A DNA stretch of 64,000 nt from Alligator mississippiensis (GCF_030867095.1 NC_081832.1:40805756-40869755), one strand, 5' to 3'. Shown: positions 24,101 to 34,070, counted from the first letter of the stretch. The notes: generated by a model not told the origin, from the sequence alone. Translations and numbers: made by a program.

Positions 24101-25061
24101 AGCGTACATGCTGTTATATACAATACACCCTCAGAGGGTGCCTATAAGTTACAGAAATATACAAATCAATAGTATCTTATTGGAATTCCCATGTCCAGCA
24201 AGAAAGGCCTACATTTTGTGACACAGCTAGAAACTGACTCCTGCTCTTGCGTAGAAAGAAGATGGGAACATGGGTCAGATCCCTTGTGCATATCATGAGT
24301 GCATCACTGGTATCTACATATCAGAAAGAGTTAAACTGAAGGTGATCCTATATCCATGGGTGCCATAAGCAATGATGCAAATTACAGCAGGTGTGAACTT
24401 CAAGTGGAGAAACTATGAAATGGCACTGATTTGGCATCCAGCATGAGTGGAAAAGGAATGCAACTTACATATATAGGCTTTAGGGAAAGAAGGTGCAGCT
24501 CCACTGAAGTCAGCAGGAGTTATACACATTTACATCAAGACTGAACTTACCCCATTGATTTGGGGAAAAGTACACATGCACTTTCTTCATGGCTGTTAGC
24601 TACTCTTTTCACATCCCTGCCCTTCCCATTCTTGTGATGTACAAGTTATGCTCATTTTGTGTGCCAGCTACCTGCCCAAGCAGTGCATATTATAGTACAT
24701 TGCCATTTACACCTATTTTCTGACATTCTTACTATTGGGCCACCAGGACCTCCTCAAGCACAGTGCCCACCAGTGCACCAACAAATGTATATTGTTAGCA
24801 GGAGGCTGCTACACCCTGCAGAATAAGCCCAGTCCTTTCGCTTCATTACTCACTGGCCTGGAGCTCTGTCAACACCTCCTTGTTGTCAGGGTCAAGCTCG
24901 TCACGAAACGTCCGGCACCGATAGCCCTTTTTCTTCAGGACATGACAAATCAGGAAGCCCACAAGCCCCATGATGAAGAAGACCAGCACGAGCAGGAAGA
25001 GCATGTACAAGCTGTGCTGGGGATCTGCCTCCCCATCATCGGTGCTGTTCTGGTCTGACAT
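11975..25061 (-). CDS. RELL2: RELL2 (RELT-like protein 2), six-exon model
   Basis: Single-pass membrane protein of the RELT family. Coding exons on the minus strand: 24854-25061, 21574-21639, 21416-21482, 20795-20986, 12474-13071, and probably 11975-12172. Every junction has AG/GT sites and the phases 1,1,2,2,0 join without a stop, giving about 442 residues; mammalian RELL2 is about 300. Visible parts: a short N-terminus, a membrane segment at about residues 18-39 followed by KKKGYRC, the RELT-family block NEDTVEKIVRCIIQNE at about 76-91, a histidine/cysteine stretch (HHHTVHLGS...CIHCSKKK), GETTVFSVGR, then RFRV at about 178-181 and a long polar tail. In the family, RFRV-type motifs dock the kinases OSR1/SPAK. 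Beyond about residue 185 the tail is rich in G, K, Q, N and E and probably disordered. Identity is from recalled family sequence; the 3' end is the uncertain part. Confidence 0.93.
12474..13071 (-). CDS. RELL2: RELL2 coding exon 5 (long polar cytoplasmic tail)
   Basis: The acceptor is TTTGCTAG. The exon opens with FRVTHIEKK, matching the mammalian exon start FRVTHIEKR, and then stays open for about 200 codons of low-complexity polar sequence rich in G, K, Q, N and E with little predicted order. A consensus donor CAG|GTAGGA follows GQQ at 12474. If that donor is skipped the frame continues to a stop at 12366-12368, and an ATTAAA on the minus strand at 12244-12249 could then serve as a polyadenylation signal. 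I favour splicing because mammalian RELL2 also has a Q-V-S junction near its end. Confidence 0.85.
13072..15300. other. RELL2 intron 5 sequence, near-exon part
   Basis: No exon is visible between the acceptor at 13072 and the L1-like remnant. 14.75-15.2 kb is C/G-rich with repeated GGTGCACCCCCTGA-like phrases of unknown class. Confidence 0.4.
15340..15790 (+). mobile_element. L1-like LINE remnant (weak)
   Basis: AT-rich. A frame near 15.50-15.62 kb reads LIERLKIDLENWSNYEILW, like the L1 segment 'L..DL..W....LSW.GRI...KMNILPK', with frameshifts and stops. Too decayed to classify firmly. Confidence 0.4.
16325..17382 (+). pseudogene. CR1 ORF1 with SGNH esterase domain (two lesions)
   Basis: The nucleic-acid-binding partner protein of CR1. 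The N-terminal part has a predicted coiled coil (LGALEAQVRELREEVSRL, about residues 65-85) and a basic tail (KRSKRTQRRRR). An in-frame TGA at 16883-16885, probably from CGA, separates it from an SGNH-hydrolase domain: block I VIGDSILRG, VHVGTND, and WDGLHLSPKG with the Asp/His pair. A small indel near 17085-17092 shifts the frame between VGTND and the MADYSALGG segment. Without the TGA and indel it would be a standard CR1 ORF1; as it stands it is not translatable to full length. Confidence 0.85.
17439..20366 (+). pseudogene. CR1 ORF2: AP endonuclease plus reverse transcriptase (two stops)
   Basis: The endonuclease domain spans about 17600-18250: LYTNARSMGNKQDEL, LTETWWD, GVCYRPP, GDLNYPDICW, GDSDHLILEF (catalytic Asn, Glu, Asp and SDH motifs present). 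The reverse transcriptase follows: NYRPVSLTSILGK, the GFVAGRSCLTNL palm region, and FADDTKLWG around 19560, the metal-binding catalytic motif. A TGA at 18600-18602 and a TAA at 19299-19301 interrupt it; both positions are sense codons in the copy at 40.7-44 kb. The frame then closes at 20366. The protein would make and insert CR1 cDNA by target-primed reverse transcription. Confidence 0.93.
20458..20794. other. RELL2 intron sequence beside exon 4
   Basis: Intronic; includes an A-run near 20568. Nothing else identified. Confidence 0.5.
20795..20986 (-). CDS. RELL2: RELL2 coding exon 4
   Basis: A 192-base exon (acceptor CTCTCCTACAG, donor GTATTT). It carries GGPPHHHTVHLGSTQAPCIHC, then SKKKRHALHRQGRSKES and GETTVFSVG, all collinear with mammalian RELL2. 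The exon ends on AG; the last codon (Arg) is completed by the first base of the next exon, which creates the RFRV motif at the junction. The following intron is about 7.7 kb and holds a nearly full-length CR1. Confidence 0.95.
20987..21415. other. RELL2 intron between exons 3 and 4
   Basis: Ordinary intron; no element identified. Confidence 0.6.
21416..21482 (-). CDS. RELL2: RELL2 coding exon 3
   Basis: A 67-base exon (acceptor CATTGCCAG, donor GTGAGG) encoding ANVEALKEMLGDSEGDVHVP. It matches the mammalian ANAEALKEMLGDSEG segment directly after the RELT-family core. It enters in phase 1 and leaves in phase 2. Confidence 0.94.
21574..21639 (-). CDS. RELL2: RELL2 coding exon 2 (RELT-family core)
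   Basis: A 66-base exon with a strong pyrimidine-rich acceptor (TTTCTCCTTTCAG) and donor GTGGGT. It encodes EEEELNEDTVEKIVRCIIQNE, nearly identical to the core shared by RELT, RELL1 and RELL2. It enters and leaves in phase 1 and joins cleanly to its neighbours. Confidence 0.95.
22040..22616 (+). mobile_element. non-autonomous Helitron-like element
   Basis: Begins TCTAATATAATAAAAGGC followed by TTAGTCTGTCTGTCTG and ends TTTGCTAG. It lies between a flanking A and a flanking T, as expected for Helitron insertion without target duplication. 577 bases; the interior is GC-rich and has no Rep or helicase frame. A clear 3' hairpin before CTAG is not obvious, so the right boundary is tentative. Confidence 0.6.
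22617..24853. other. RELL2 intron 1 sequence
   Basis: No exon or named element seen between the Helitron-like insert and the first coding exon. Confidence 0.5.
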
Positions 25062-25067
25062 ATGGAT
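24854..25067 (-). CDS. RELL2: RELL2 first coding exon (start codon and membrane segment)
   Basis: The acceptor CTCCTAG lies just upstream, so six bases of 5' UTR (25062-25067) precede the ATG at 25059-25061. The exon encodes MSDQNSTDDGEADPQHS, then a hydrophobic run LYMLFLLVLVFF..GLVGFLICHV, then KKKGYRCRTFRDELD. There is no cleavable signal peptide; the N-terminal charge is acidic and the positive cluster follows the membrane segment, which fits a short extracellular N-terminus and a cytoplasmic tail. The donor GTGAGT is at 24848-24853, leaving phase 1. Reading on without splicing meets a stop ten bases into the intron. Confidence 0.95.
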
Positions 25068-25479
25068 CTAGGAGACAGCAGGGAAGATGTCTCAGAGCCT
25101 CATGCACTGGCACACTCTCTTTGGCCATTCTAGTCCTTGCTGTCCTGCCACTACTGGACTGGGGCAAAGGAAACATCTTGTTCTTTCTCCATTGGGTTTG
25201 CAATGCTCCATTTGACTGGTACAGTCCTTCAGAGAAGCAGCTTGGCATTTCTGAGGAGCCAACATCAGTAACTGAGCCTGGGAAAGCCATATTCTGGCCC
25301 TTAGGGGGGATTTACACAGGGGGCATCTCCCCAGCTGCTGGCACCATAGGAAAGGTGGGACACAAGAAGGAAGAGGCTCCAATGCCGCCACCTCCAGGGG
25401 GCTGCCCACCTCCGTCTGTATCTTGTCATTTTCTACCGGATGCCTTCTCTCTCCTGGCAGCTGAGGTTTCCCAAGGACA

Positions 25480-26160
25480 TCACCAGCCCGCACTTCCCGC
25501 TCCCCGCCACCTCCAGCTCTGGCTCCCTGCAGAGCAACTGCCCCCTCCCAAGGGCACGGGTCCCGCTCTCCGCTCCTGTCCGCAGCCCGGAGGCAAGGCA
25601 CGCTGCTGCCTGCTGCCCCTGCCTGGGAACGAGTGACCCCAGGCTCCTCTCTCCGCGGCCACTGCAGCCGCCCGCTTTGCCTGGCTCTGGCGAGTGCCCA
25701 GCACAGTACTCACAGCCGGCGGACAGGGCCTCAGATGCCAAAGTCAAAAGCAAAGGGAGGGGTCAGCGCGGCGGCCGCGGGCGCAGCGCCGGCCGGGCCC
25801 ACGGAGGCGGGCGCTGAGGCGGGCAGGGGGCGCCGCGGCTACTCTCGGGAGAAGCATCGTCCTTCTCCCAGCGCCGGGCAACATCGCGTACCGCGCTCCA
25901 GCCCTGCCGGCGCTGGCTGGGGAGACGCCGCCTGCCTGCCTGCCCTTCCCCCTCCGCACCGAGCTCAGCAGCTACCCCGGCTCTCCTCCCCACGCATGTC
26001 CCGGATCGTCCGTCCTTGCGCGGCTGCTCGCTGCCTCCCGTGCTCATCAGCGCATCCTGCCGCCCCTCTCCCTTCCGCAGCTCCTGGCCAGCCGCTGCTG
26101 CACTGACACCTTCTGCTACAGAGCAGCGCCCGCGGCCGCATTAGGTGTTTCGCTGATACC
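25480..26160 (-). promoter_or_regulatory. RELL2: CpG island, probable RELL2 promoter and noncoding first exon
   Basis: A GC-rich, CpG-dense block directly upstream of the first RELL2 coding exon, in contrast with CpG-poor surroundings. On the minus strand a consensus donor GTGAGT (25708-25713) would end a noncoding first exon at 25714, splicing to the acceptor before 25067. Mammalian RELL2 also has a noncoding first exon, as I recall. The transcription start is not determined; no TATA box is evident. Confidence 0.65.
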
Positions 26161-26539
26161 TTTCTGCAGAGCTATCCTCTTCACCTTCGCCCGTCTCCTA
26201 GCAACCCAGCATCCCGCTGCTGGGTACCACTTCTTCTGGCCCGGCGCAAATGGCTCGTCCTCAGGAAGGAGCAAGACAAGCAGTCTTTGTGCTGCTTCTG
26301 TATGCCTGGGGAGCCTTCTGCTGTCTGTCAGTGGAAGCACCTAGCTGCTCTGACCCCCGGAAAATACCTCTGAAACTCCTCTAGTATGTCAGGGAGCAAA
26401 TGAAGCAGCTGCCCCACAGCAGAAGGAAGGGGCACACCTGTGACACCATTATGGAGGAGGCATTGGCAAGCTGCACGGCTTTACAGGGGTGAGAAGGAGA
26501 GCAGGTACTAACCTCACTGAAACAAAAGCCACATCTCAT

Positions 26540-28230
26540 GTCTTCAGGGCCACTTACTCCAACACACATTATGTTCTAGAGGGTAATCAGAAAGGTGACA
26601 TACTGAGGGGAAAGGAACTTCCGTACCTGGGAAGCCATCTCTCACAGAAGGCTGACATCAATGAAGAAATCCAACACTGCATTAAAAGTGCAAGTGCAGC
26701 CTTCAGACACCTGAGGAAACAGGTATTTGAAGATTGTGATGTCACATTTGAAACCAAGGTCATGATTTATCAAGCAGTCATGATCCCTACCTTACTGTAC
26801 ACAGCTGAAATGTGGACAATGTACAGGAGACCTGAAGTCGCTGGAAAAGTACCATCAATGCTGCCTGCAGAAGGTCCCTCCAATCCAGTGGGAAGACAGA
26901 TGCACCAACATTAGAGTCCACTCACAAGCAGAGTCCACTTCTGTCACACTGGAACACAGGCTGAGGATACGGGCTAACTTGGACAGGCTTGTAAAGTGAA
27001 CAGATCTAAACCTGATAATTTTTAACATTAAGAAATGTAAAGTGCTCCATCTGGGGAGAAATAATCCACAACATACTTTCAGGCTCAGTGGTGCTACACC
27101 ACAACTGAAAAAGACTTGGGGGTCATGATCAGCCACAAAATGAACATGAGCCACCAATGTGATGCTATAGCTGGCAAAGTGGACAGCCCTCTGGCATGCA
27201 TCGATCAGTGCATCACAAGCAAGACTAAGGATGTCATCCTCCTGCTCTATTTGGCATTAGTGAGGCTGCAGCTGGAGTACTGCATCCAGTTCTGGGCACT
27301 GCACTTAAAAAAGGATGTAAAGAAGCTGGAAAGAGTCCAAAGGAGGACCGCACAAATTATTAGAGGTCTGGAGAACAGACCATATGAGGAGAGGCTGAAG
27401 AACATGGGACTGTTCAGTCTGGGAAAGAGAAGTCAAGGGGACTTGGTGGCAGCTCTTAAGTATGTAAGGGGTGAACACCAGGGGCTAGGAGAACATCTGT
27501 TCACCAAGACACCCAAGGGGAAAACTAGGAATAATGGTCATAAAATGATAGAAGATAGACTCAGATTAGACATAAGGAAAAACATTATGGTTCATGTGTC
27601 CAGAGTCTGGAACAGACTCCCCCCGGAGCTGGTATGGTCACCTTCCCAGGAAATCTTCAAAAGATGACTGGATGCACATCTCACTGGGGGCATCTGACCT
27701 CAGCAGTCTTTCCTGCTTTTCTGCTGGACTTGAAAATCTTGTGAGGTCCCTTCCAGCCCCTAACTTGTATGAATTTTTAAATACCACAAGCATTGAGGTG
27801 ATGATCATCTGACATCAGCTTTGCTGGGCCAGCCAAGTCATCCAGATTTCTGACACCAGAATCCCGAAGCAAGTTTTATTCTTCCTGCTCAGTCAAGGCA
27901 TACACTCAAGAGGAGGGCAGAGAAAGCACTTCAAGGATGTCCTCAAAGCCAACTTAAAAAAATGTTACATCAACATCAATTCATGGGACACTATCACCCA
28001 GGACCTCTCCAAATGAAGAAAGAGTCTGCTGCAAGGGTCTCAGTACTTTGAAACCTTATGACAACAACGGGAGACAGAAAAGTGGGAGTGGCAGAAACAG
28101 CGTGTTGTGGACCGAATCAAGAATCCAGAACCACCCACCCCACACAAACACCTGCTTGAGTTGCAACAGAGTCTGTCAATCCTTGGTCAGCCTCATCAGC
28201 TATCTTTAGACCCACAGATGAAACAATCAT
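26540..28230 (+). mobile_element. older LINE (class unresolved) split by a CR1
   Basis: The left part (26540-26955) encodes YLGSHLSQKADINEEIQHC, a LRKQVFED block, KVMIYQAVMIPTLLY and MYRR, the C-terminal part of a non-CR1 reverse transcriptase. The frame resumes at about 27791 (IEVMII, then HQLCWASQVIQ, SRGGQRKHFKDVLKANLKKC) up to about 28230. Stops and frameshifts are present. The family is distinct from CR1 but I cannot name it with confidence. Confidence 0.7.
26956..27785 (+). mobile_element. 5'-truncated CR1 inserted in an older LINE
   Basis: Encodes the reverse-transcriptase thumb and C-terminal part: MISHKMNMSHQCD, LVRLQLEYCIQFWALHLKKD, RPYEERLKNMGLFSLGKRS, LRLDIRKN, VWNRLPPELV. It ends with GAGGTCCCTTCCAGCCCC. 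Diverged from the two young copies and lightly mutated. Confidence 0.88.
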
Positions 28231-29050
28231 GAAAAACAGTCATCCTTGACTGTGAGGGGTTGGCAGTGATGATTATGATACTGAGGGGACCAAGGCAGAA
28301 ATCACAGATAGCAAGAGTGTGAATGTATGTGCACCTTTGTGTGATGAGTGAGGGGAAGGAGATGTGATCTTATTTGTACAGGCATATGTATATTTATGGC
28401 AGGGAATAGCCCCAAATCATGTCTGTACCTGTTGTATATGCATTTGAACACATGCACATGTAACTGCTGGCACTACTGTACATACTAGGGTGCAATAGTC
28501 TGATCAGTACAAAAGAAACTTTCTCTTGATAAGAAGCTCAGAAACCACTCCTGCTGCTCTGGTGAATGTCACTAACCTTTCTTGCCCACAGCAAAGCAAG
28601 GTGCATCCTCACCCAGGCAACCAAACCTGCAACACTTGACAGGACTGGTCCTCAGCCACACGTGTCCCACCTCCTGCAGTCTGTAGGAATGATTAGGAAT
28701 GCCCTGAACCAGCTTGGGAAACCTTCCTCACAGACCAAACCTAGAGGACTGTTCCTGCTCCCCAAGCTCTCAGATATAGAATCCCACAAGACCCAGCCCT
28801 CCCATCCATAGCATGCAAAATACAAAAAGGCATCAGGAGAGCTGGCAAGGCATCTCAGAGGGAGTGCTGGCAGGTCACAAGTGGCACCCAGCTCTGCATC
28901 TCTTGTGCCTTGTTTGAATAAAGAGCAGCTGGCAGTGACTAAAGTTGAATCTGGCCAAGATGCTTGCAAGAAGGATACACCTGGAAAAGTCTACCTTCTT
29001 TCCAACATTCCTCATTACCAAAAGTACCTCTTTGTTTATTAAATCAGTCT
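28231..29050. other. unannotated stretch
   Basis: Nothing supportable; open frames have no family resemblance. Confidence 0.4.
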
Positions 29051-29570
29051 GAATCCTTGGGATCCTTTTGGACAATATCATAATGACAGAAATGCCAATT
29101 TCTATTGCAAGTGGCCAGCAGATGCAGTCTACCTTGTCAGACCTGGCCTCGGTAATCCAGTTATTCGTGACTTCTGAGTTTGATTACTGCTGCTCATTCT
29201 ATCCAAGAGTAAAGCCTTATACCCCAAAAAGGCTCCATCTGCCTGAGAACATAGCAAAAAAGATGCAACAAACACACCAACTTCCCACTGAATACAGTGT
29301 ATAGCTCAAGAATCTTACGATTCTTCCACACAAATGGCCTTTAGTAACTGAAAAACTCATTCTCCTTCCATAGCTCTGACCTCATACAACAGCAATATTC
29401 TACTTCAGCAATGACAGTGCTGGGCAACAGATTTATGAGAACAGGAAAGTCCAGCAGAGGTTTGTGCATACCAGAGACATACCGGAGCTCTATAGGAGCT
29501 GGATCTGAAATTAATTCCCACAGGAGTTATGAATGGCCACAGGCCTCACTGTGTTCAGAACTAATGCAAA
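29050..29570 (+). mobile_element. possible L2-like LINE remnant
   Basis: A frame at 29068-29240 reads DLASVIQLFVTSEFDYCCSF, close to the L2-type reverse-transcriptase phrase 'DLATVIHALVTSRLDYCNALY'. Beyond this the frame is broken. Confidence 0.4.
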
Positions 29571-29765
29571 GTTCATTTAACTAATCTTTTCATGAATGAG
29601 CTCTTCCCACATGGAAAACATACCCACCCACTTAGTGAATCAAACACAAGCACTCCCTAATTACAATATTTCTCATGCAGACACAGGAGGGAGAGATTTT
29701 TGTTTTCTTTTCTATTTTTATATAATTTGGAGGCATTCAAAGACAGACACCAAACAGCAACATGC

Positions 29766-29787
29766 ACTCTCTCTCTCTCTCTCTCTC
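29766..29787. repeat. (CT)n microsatellite
   Basis: About eleven uninterrupted CT units. Confidence 0.95.
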
Positions 29788-29829
29788 AAAATGTCTGTAG
29801 ATTCATATGTATGAGCTGTACAAAGTGTT

Positions 29830-30430
29830 CATGAAAATTTACCAGCAGAGGGCAAGCAGCTACAGATCCAGGAGTGAGAATGTGAGTAGCCAAGCTAGCC
29901 CAGCCAAGCAGCACTCAGGAGTCTGGCAAAGAGCTGAGTGTGGGACCCAAGGGTCTAGGTCCCCAAGAGGGGCTGAGGGAGGGACCACTAGGGTCTAGGA
30001 GTCTAAGGGCTGTCCCCCATTGGGGAAGGGGAGGACTCACAGAGTGGAGAAGGCAAGCCCAAATCATGTTTATTGCTTGGATTGGTGATTCTAAAAAGAG
30101 CAATGCCTCAGAATGGTGCCCAGCATCTTAAAGGGGCCATTCTGTAAGAAAGAGAGGAAGATAAGAGATCACCTTGAAAGAGGAGCTGTCAACATCTGCA
30201 ATGGCACAGTTCTCCCAGAGAGGTGTGGGCAGGGTATAGGGGAGAAGGAGTCCCATGATGACACCCAGTGGGACTCAATTTAACCCTTGTGACAAGCTAC
30301 AATGGAGGCCAGGTACATTCCCCTTCACCCTGTTCTATTACTAAGACCAGGGCACGGCAGAAAAATCCAGGTGTGACAGGAATGGAGAGTGGGACTGGCG
30401 GTTAATACATCAGCCAGCAGAGGTCCCTAG
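29830..30430. other. unclassified stretch bounded by CAGCAGAGG phrases
   Basis: CCAGCAGAGGGC near 29841 and GCCAGCAGAGGTCC near 30414 bracket about 570 bases. It contains AGGGTCTAGG repeated twice. It could be an LTR-derived fragment; no coding sequence. Confidence 0.3.
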
Positions 30431-30434
30431 TAGG

Positions 30435-30960
30435 GCTGTGTGAAATGGCACCGTTCTGTTTTGACTTCTATTTTCATGTTTAGACGGAACAGTGTTTCGG
30501 TTTGAATTTCATTTCAATTCAAAACTGCTGTTACATTTTGTTTCGTCAAAACAGTTCTGCTGTTTTGGCACTGTTTTGATGTTTCACCCATAGGCTATAA
30601 TGGGGAAGTACAAAACAGCCTATAGCTTTGTCATTTCTTGCCTGATTTGGCTGAAACTTGCAGAGATGGTAGCCCCTTCTGAGGCCATGAAGCCTGCTAA
30701 GTTTCAAGGAAATAGGTGCAGGGGTTTTCCAGGAAACTGGACCTCAAAGTCTTCAAAGCAAAACTCATGTCATGCATGTGTGTTAAGGCACAGCAGGGTG
30801 AAAACTTCAGGGATGGTAGCCCCTGCTGAGGCCACAAAGCCTGCCAAGGTTCAAGGAGATAAGTGCAAGGGTTTCTGGGAAACTGCACCTGAAGCTGCTG
30901 ACAGGTAAAACTCATGACATGGGTGGGTGACACTGTGTGTTAAGGTACGCTCTCACTGGT
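30435..30960. repeat. unclassified repeat with a tandem duplication of about 150 bp
   Basis: Unit 1 (30651-30798) and unit 2 (30799-30948) share AGATGGTAGCCCCT/GGATGGTAGCCCCT, TGAGGCCA, AAGCCTGC, AAGTTTCAAGGA/AAGGTTCAAGGA, AAACTCATG and GTGTTAAGG. Upstream 30450-30600 is T-rich with repeated TTTTG and CATTTC phrases. Confidence 0.75.
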
Positions 30961-31254
30961 GCTGGGGCCCCTACATGACATGGTAGTGTGCCCCAATGAG
31001 GCATCCTCCTCCCCTACAGCCTCATCCCGGTCCACCACTTTAAATGACAACAGGTAAAATAACTTAGTGAGCAGTAGCACAGTAGCACCAGAAGCATTTC
31101 AGGCAGCCAAACTGTCACAGAGCCCTTCTTTTTATAGAAAAATTGAATAGAAGTACACGTGTTGTGTTGGATACATATGAATGATGTGTTGTTACTTGTG
31201 GTGTGTGATGGGTGTGTGTTGTGTTTTCATGCTTCTATGTTTATTATTAAAAAA

Positions 31255-31680
31255 ACCTGAATAGTTAGAGAAATATATCTTAGCAAGTTTCTGGGTTGAA
31301 AAAGCCTTTGTCAGGTTGAGTAAGCACCTGCAGTTGGTGTGTCTGTGTACTGTTTCTGGATGAAAGGAGTAGTAAAGAAGCCAGAGGCTGGCATGCAATC
31401 CAGGCAAGAAAACCAGTCAGTGAAAAAGGAAATGGAGGTGTCAGGGGGTGAGGGACAGGCTGGGGGTGGAGAGTAGGGGGTGGGGAGGGGAATGTAGCAG
31501 CGCAGGTAAAAGTGCAGAGGTATCTGAGAAGTCAGATGTCTGGCAGGTTGTAGTGTCAGAATTCTACTGTCAGTGTCTACATTGAGTCCATGAGTTTCTG
31601 TACCTACTACCTCAGAGGCTGATGAAGTGAAGTTCATAGGCCCAGCTCTGAAAAGTGGTTTGTAAATTCAAACAAACACT
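31255..31680. repeat. Penelope-like element, copy A of a tandem pair
   Basis: Shares with 31820-32200 the order GCAAG, TTTGTCAG/TTATCAG, GTGTCTG.., CTGGATTGAA/CTGGATGAAA, AAGCC..AGTCAGTGAAAA, GGGAC/AGAGACAGG, CAGATGT..GGCAGGTT and GATGAAGTGAAGTTC. Same orientation as copy B. No intact frame. Confidence 0.6.
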
Positions 31681-31819
31681 GAGCCTTGCTAAGCTAACCT
31701 TATCACCAGAGCTGAAGCCAACTTCCTACAGCTCAAAACACAAAACCTTCCAACAATCTCCAGTACCCCCACAAACTGCACTCCAGAATCTATGAAAGAC
31801 AACAATACCCAACTACCTG

Positions 31820-32200
31820 TGGGGCACATTTCTTTGCAAGCTTTTGAATACAAACACCCTTTATCAGACTGAGGAAGTGTCTGCAGTTGGTCAGTGCTCT
31901 TCCTGGATTGAACAGAAAAGAAGCTGTAGGCCACTGAGCATGTGAACAAGCCAGTCAGTGAAAACGCAAATTGAGGCAGTCATTGGGTAAGAGACAGGTG
32001 GGAGTGGAGAAGGGCAATGTAGACCTGGTGATAAGAATATAGCTGCTAAACAGTAGAGAGATTACTTGGGGTGTCAGATGTTAGGCAGGTTATAATTTGT
32101 CATAAATCTAATGTTTACATTTAGTCCATGATTTTTTGTATCCAGTAGGTTGATGAAGTGAAGTTCGTAGGCTCGTTTGTGAAAGGTTGTGAAGGGGGAA
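31820..32200. repeat. Penelope-like element, copy B of a tandem pair
   Basis: Begins TTTCTTTGCAAGCTTTTGAA and TACAAACACCCTTTATCAGACTG, the family landmark; then runs collinearly with copy A to TTGATGAAGTGAAGTTCG. Confidence 0.65.
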
Positions 32201-32815
32201 GAGACAGCAAATGGGGGTTTTCCCCAAGTTCCCTTCACCCAGCAGGCTGAACAGCCCGGGCACAACAAGCAGTTCCGCAGCTGCCCGAGCCTGCGGATCG
32301 GAGGGAGAAAGGGGCGGAGCCCGAGAGGAGAGCGAGCTGGAAAGGGAGCAACGCACCGTGCTTTCGGGCAAGAATAGCTGAGAAGCGGCGAGAAAATGAT
32401 GCAGGAGCAAGAGCCGGGGGTGGAGGCTCGGCTTGTCAGAGGGGCGGGGCCGGGCACACGGGATCCCGGGAGAGCAGGGTGATAGCAGCCCCCTGGCACG
32501 CAGCCAGAGCAAACTCCTAACTGCACACAGCAACCTGCCGGAGGAGGGCGGGGCTGAGAAGTTGCACGTGGCTTGCCCATAGAGCTGAGCTTGCTGCTGT
32601 GCGCCCTGGTGAAGAGTGACCAGGGCAAGAGGGCAGAGAAGCCCAACAGGGAGCTGTGGAGGAGTCGGGAACAGAGCCAGAGCTGGCAACATTGGGACTC
32701 TGAGGTACCTCTCGGGGAAGAGTGGGGATGGGATCCAAGAGGCGACACAAATGCTGACAAGGAGACCCCATATGGTCCTGCAGCGGACCAGGGTCTGTTA
32801 GCAATTAAAACTTAG
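32201..32815. other. CpG-rich block of unknown origin
   Basis: Locally high GC and CpG (GGGGCGGAGCCCGAGAGG, GAGGGGCGGGGCCGGGCACA) with no gene attached. It sits between a Penelope-like copy and an LTR. It may be the internal leader of the adjacent LTR element, a transposon promoter, or an orphan CpG island. Confidence 0.4.
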
Positions 32816-32849
32816 GATTCTGGTCCAGCCCAGGGATTGACACGTAACC

Positions 32850-34070
32850 TCGTTCGATGAGTGACAGAAAGGCTTTATTTACTACAAGTATTTAAAATCA
32901 AGTCAAGTGAGCCCAAACCAAATCCAAGTCTAGTAATTAGCTGTAAGGTGATGAGTTCTCACCAAACAGGCGACAAAGAGGCCGTCTGTTTCTCTTCAAC
33001 TTCTCAAGTCGGGTGCTTCAGCAACTGGTGTCAGAGAGATTTCTCACTCTTGAAGCATGCACACTGTTTGCTGTTTTACTGCCTTTTTATACCCTTAGTT
33101 TAGCATCTTCAAAGTGTGGTGGGAGAAACCTCCCTAAGGTCCGTTGTCTAGCTGTAATTTGATTGACAGACAACGCGGGTAAAGAAAGACAGCTGTTTAT
33201 TTGCTCGAGCAAAGACCATAAAGCCAGCAAAAGGCAAAATGGCCCCCCCTCAAGGGTGAGGCGATCTTTTATACTTCTTACAACAAAGCAAGACTATATG
33301 GTTAACAAAAAGCAATACTTGGGGCGGTGCTCTATCTTTGTAACAGCATATTTCTATTAAGCTGAACTAGCACTTTTAAAAGCTAAAAGTTAAGTAACAG
33401 TAACATTATGTTAGCAAAACCTTACACAGTAGAAGATACTTCTCAAGGACACAACCAGTAACCTCAAACAATGGTTTCTCTGTCTTATCTTACTTCTTGC
33501 TGTAGCTGATTTTTTTAGCACACAGACACAGATTCACTTTTTAACTCAGAAAATGCTTGGTGCAGTTAAAATGATTACTTGACACAAGCAAAGGCCTAGC
33601 TATCATTCTGCCTTGTGGTCAGCTGCATTGCTAGGCCACAGGTCATGCCTTGTATTCAGCTGTAAAGCTAATACTTCTTAATAATCCAAATTATTGTAAA
33701 CCTAACAGTATGCTTTCAGAAAACTATTCTATTTCAGGGTAATGACAAACCTGCGCACTACAAAAGCATTCTTTTAGTTGTGTAAATCAAGACAGAGTCC
33801 CAAGCATAATTGACAGGAAAAACCTGCTCTTTACTGGTTATCAGAAATTTTTAATTTGAATGAGTTACCTTCTTTGGTAACAAGTGGTTATCCAGTTTGA
33901 AACATATTGAGAAACTGATTAACAGCCAGCAAAAACATACTAAATCAGGACATCTATTACATATGGAGAATGTCTCTTTCTGCATGTAAACACAAGTTAG
34001 TTGCAAAAGAAATATTTACCATACTAATTAATCAAGGATAGACATTTCATATGGTTACATACCAGACACC
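32850..34070 (-). mobile_element. LTR on the minus strand, interrupted by a second LTR
   Basis: Minus-strand TATAAAAA at 33084-33091 and AATAAA at 32874-32879 are spaced like the U3-R-U5 of an LTR. Segments 33030-33090 and 33880-33960 match 47270-47330 and 47385-47470. Those two blocks are almost adjacent at 47 kb but about 800 bases apart here, because another LTR is inserted. No internal retroviral genes are visible beside it. Confidence 0.5.
33160..33815 (-). mobile_element. solo LTR nested in the outer LTR
   Basis: Minus-strand TATAAAAG (33266-33273), about 65 bases later AATAAA (33196-33201), then CCCGCGTT near the 3' end. Boundaries about 33160-33815 are inferred from the homology gap with the 47 kb copy. 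No primer-binding site follows, so it is a solo LTR. Confidence 0.55.

Noticed and set aside
25092..26344. Many long open frames around 25.1-26.3 kb
   Set aside because: Stop-poor because of the CpG island. Only the RELL2 exon at 24854-25061 has recognisable protein.
32189..32815. First exon of an unknown gene in the CpG-rich block
   Set aside because: Frames are short, no donor-linked coding exon or conserved peptide was found, and it is bounded by transposons.
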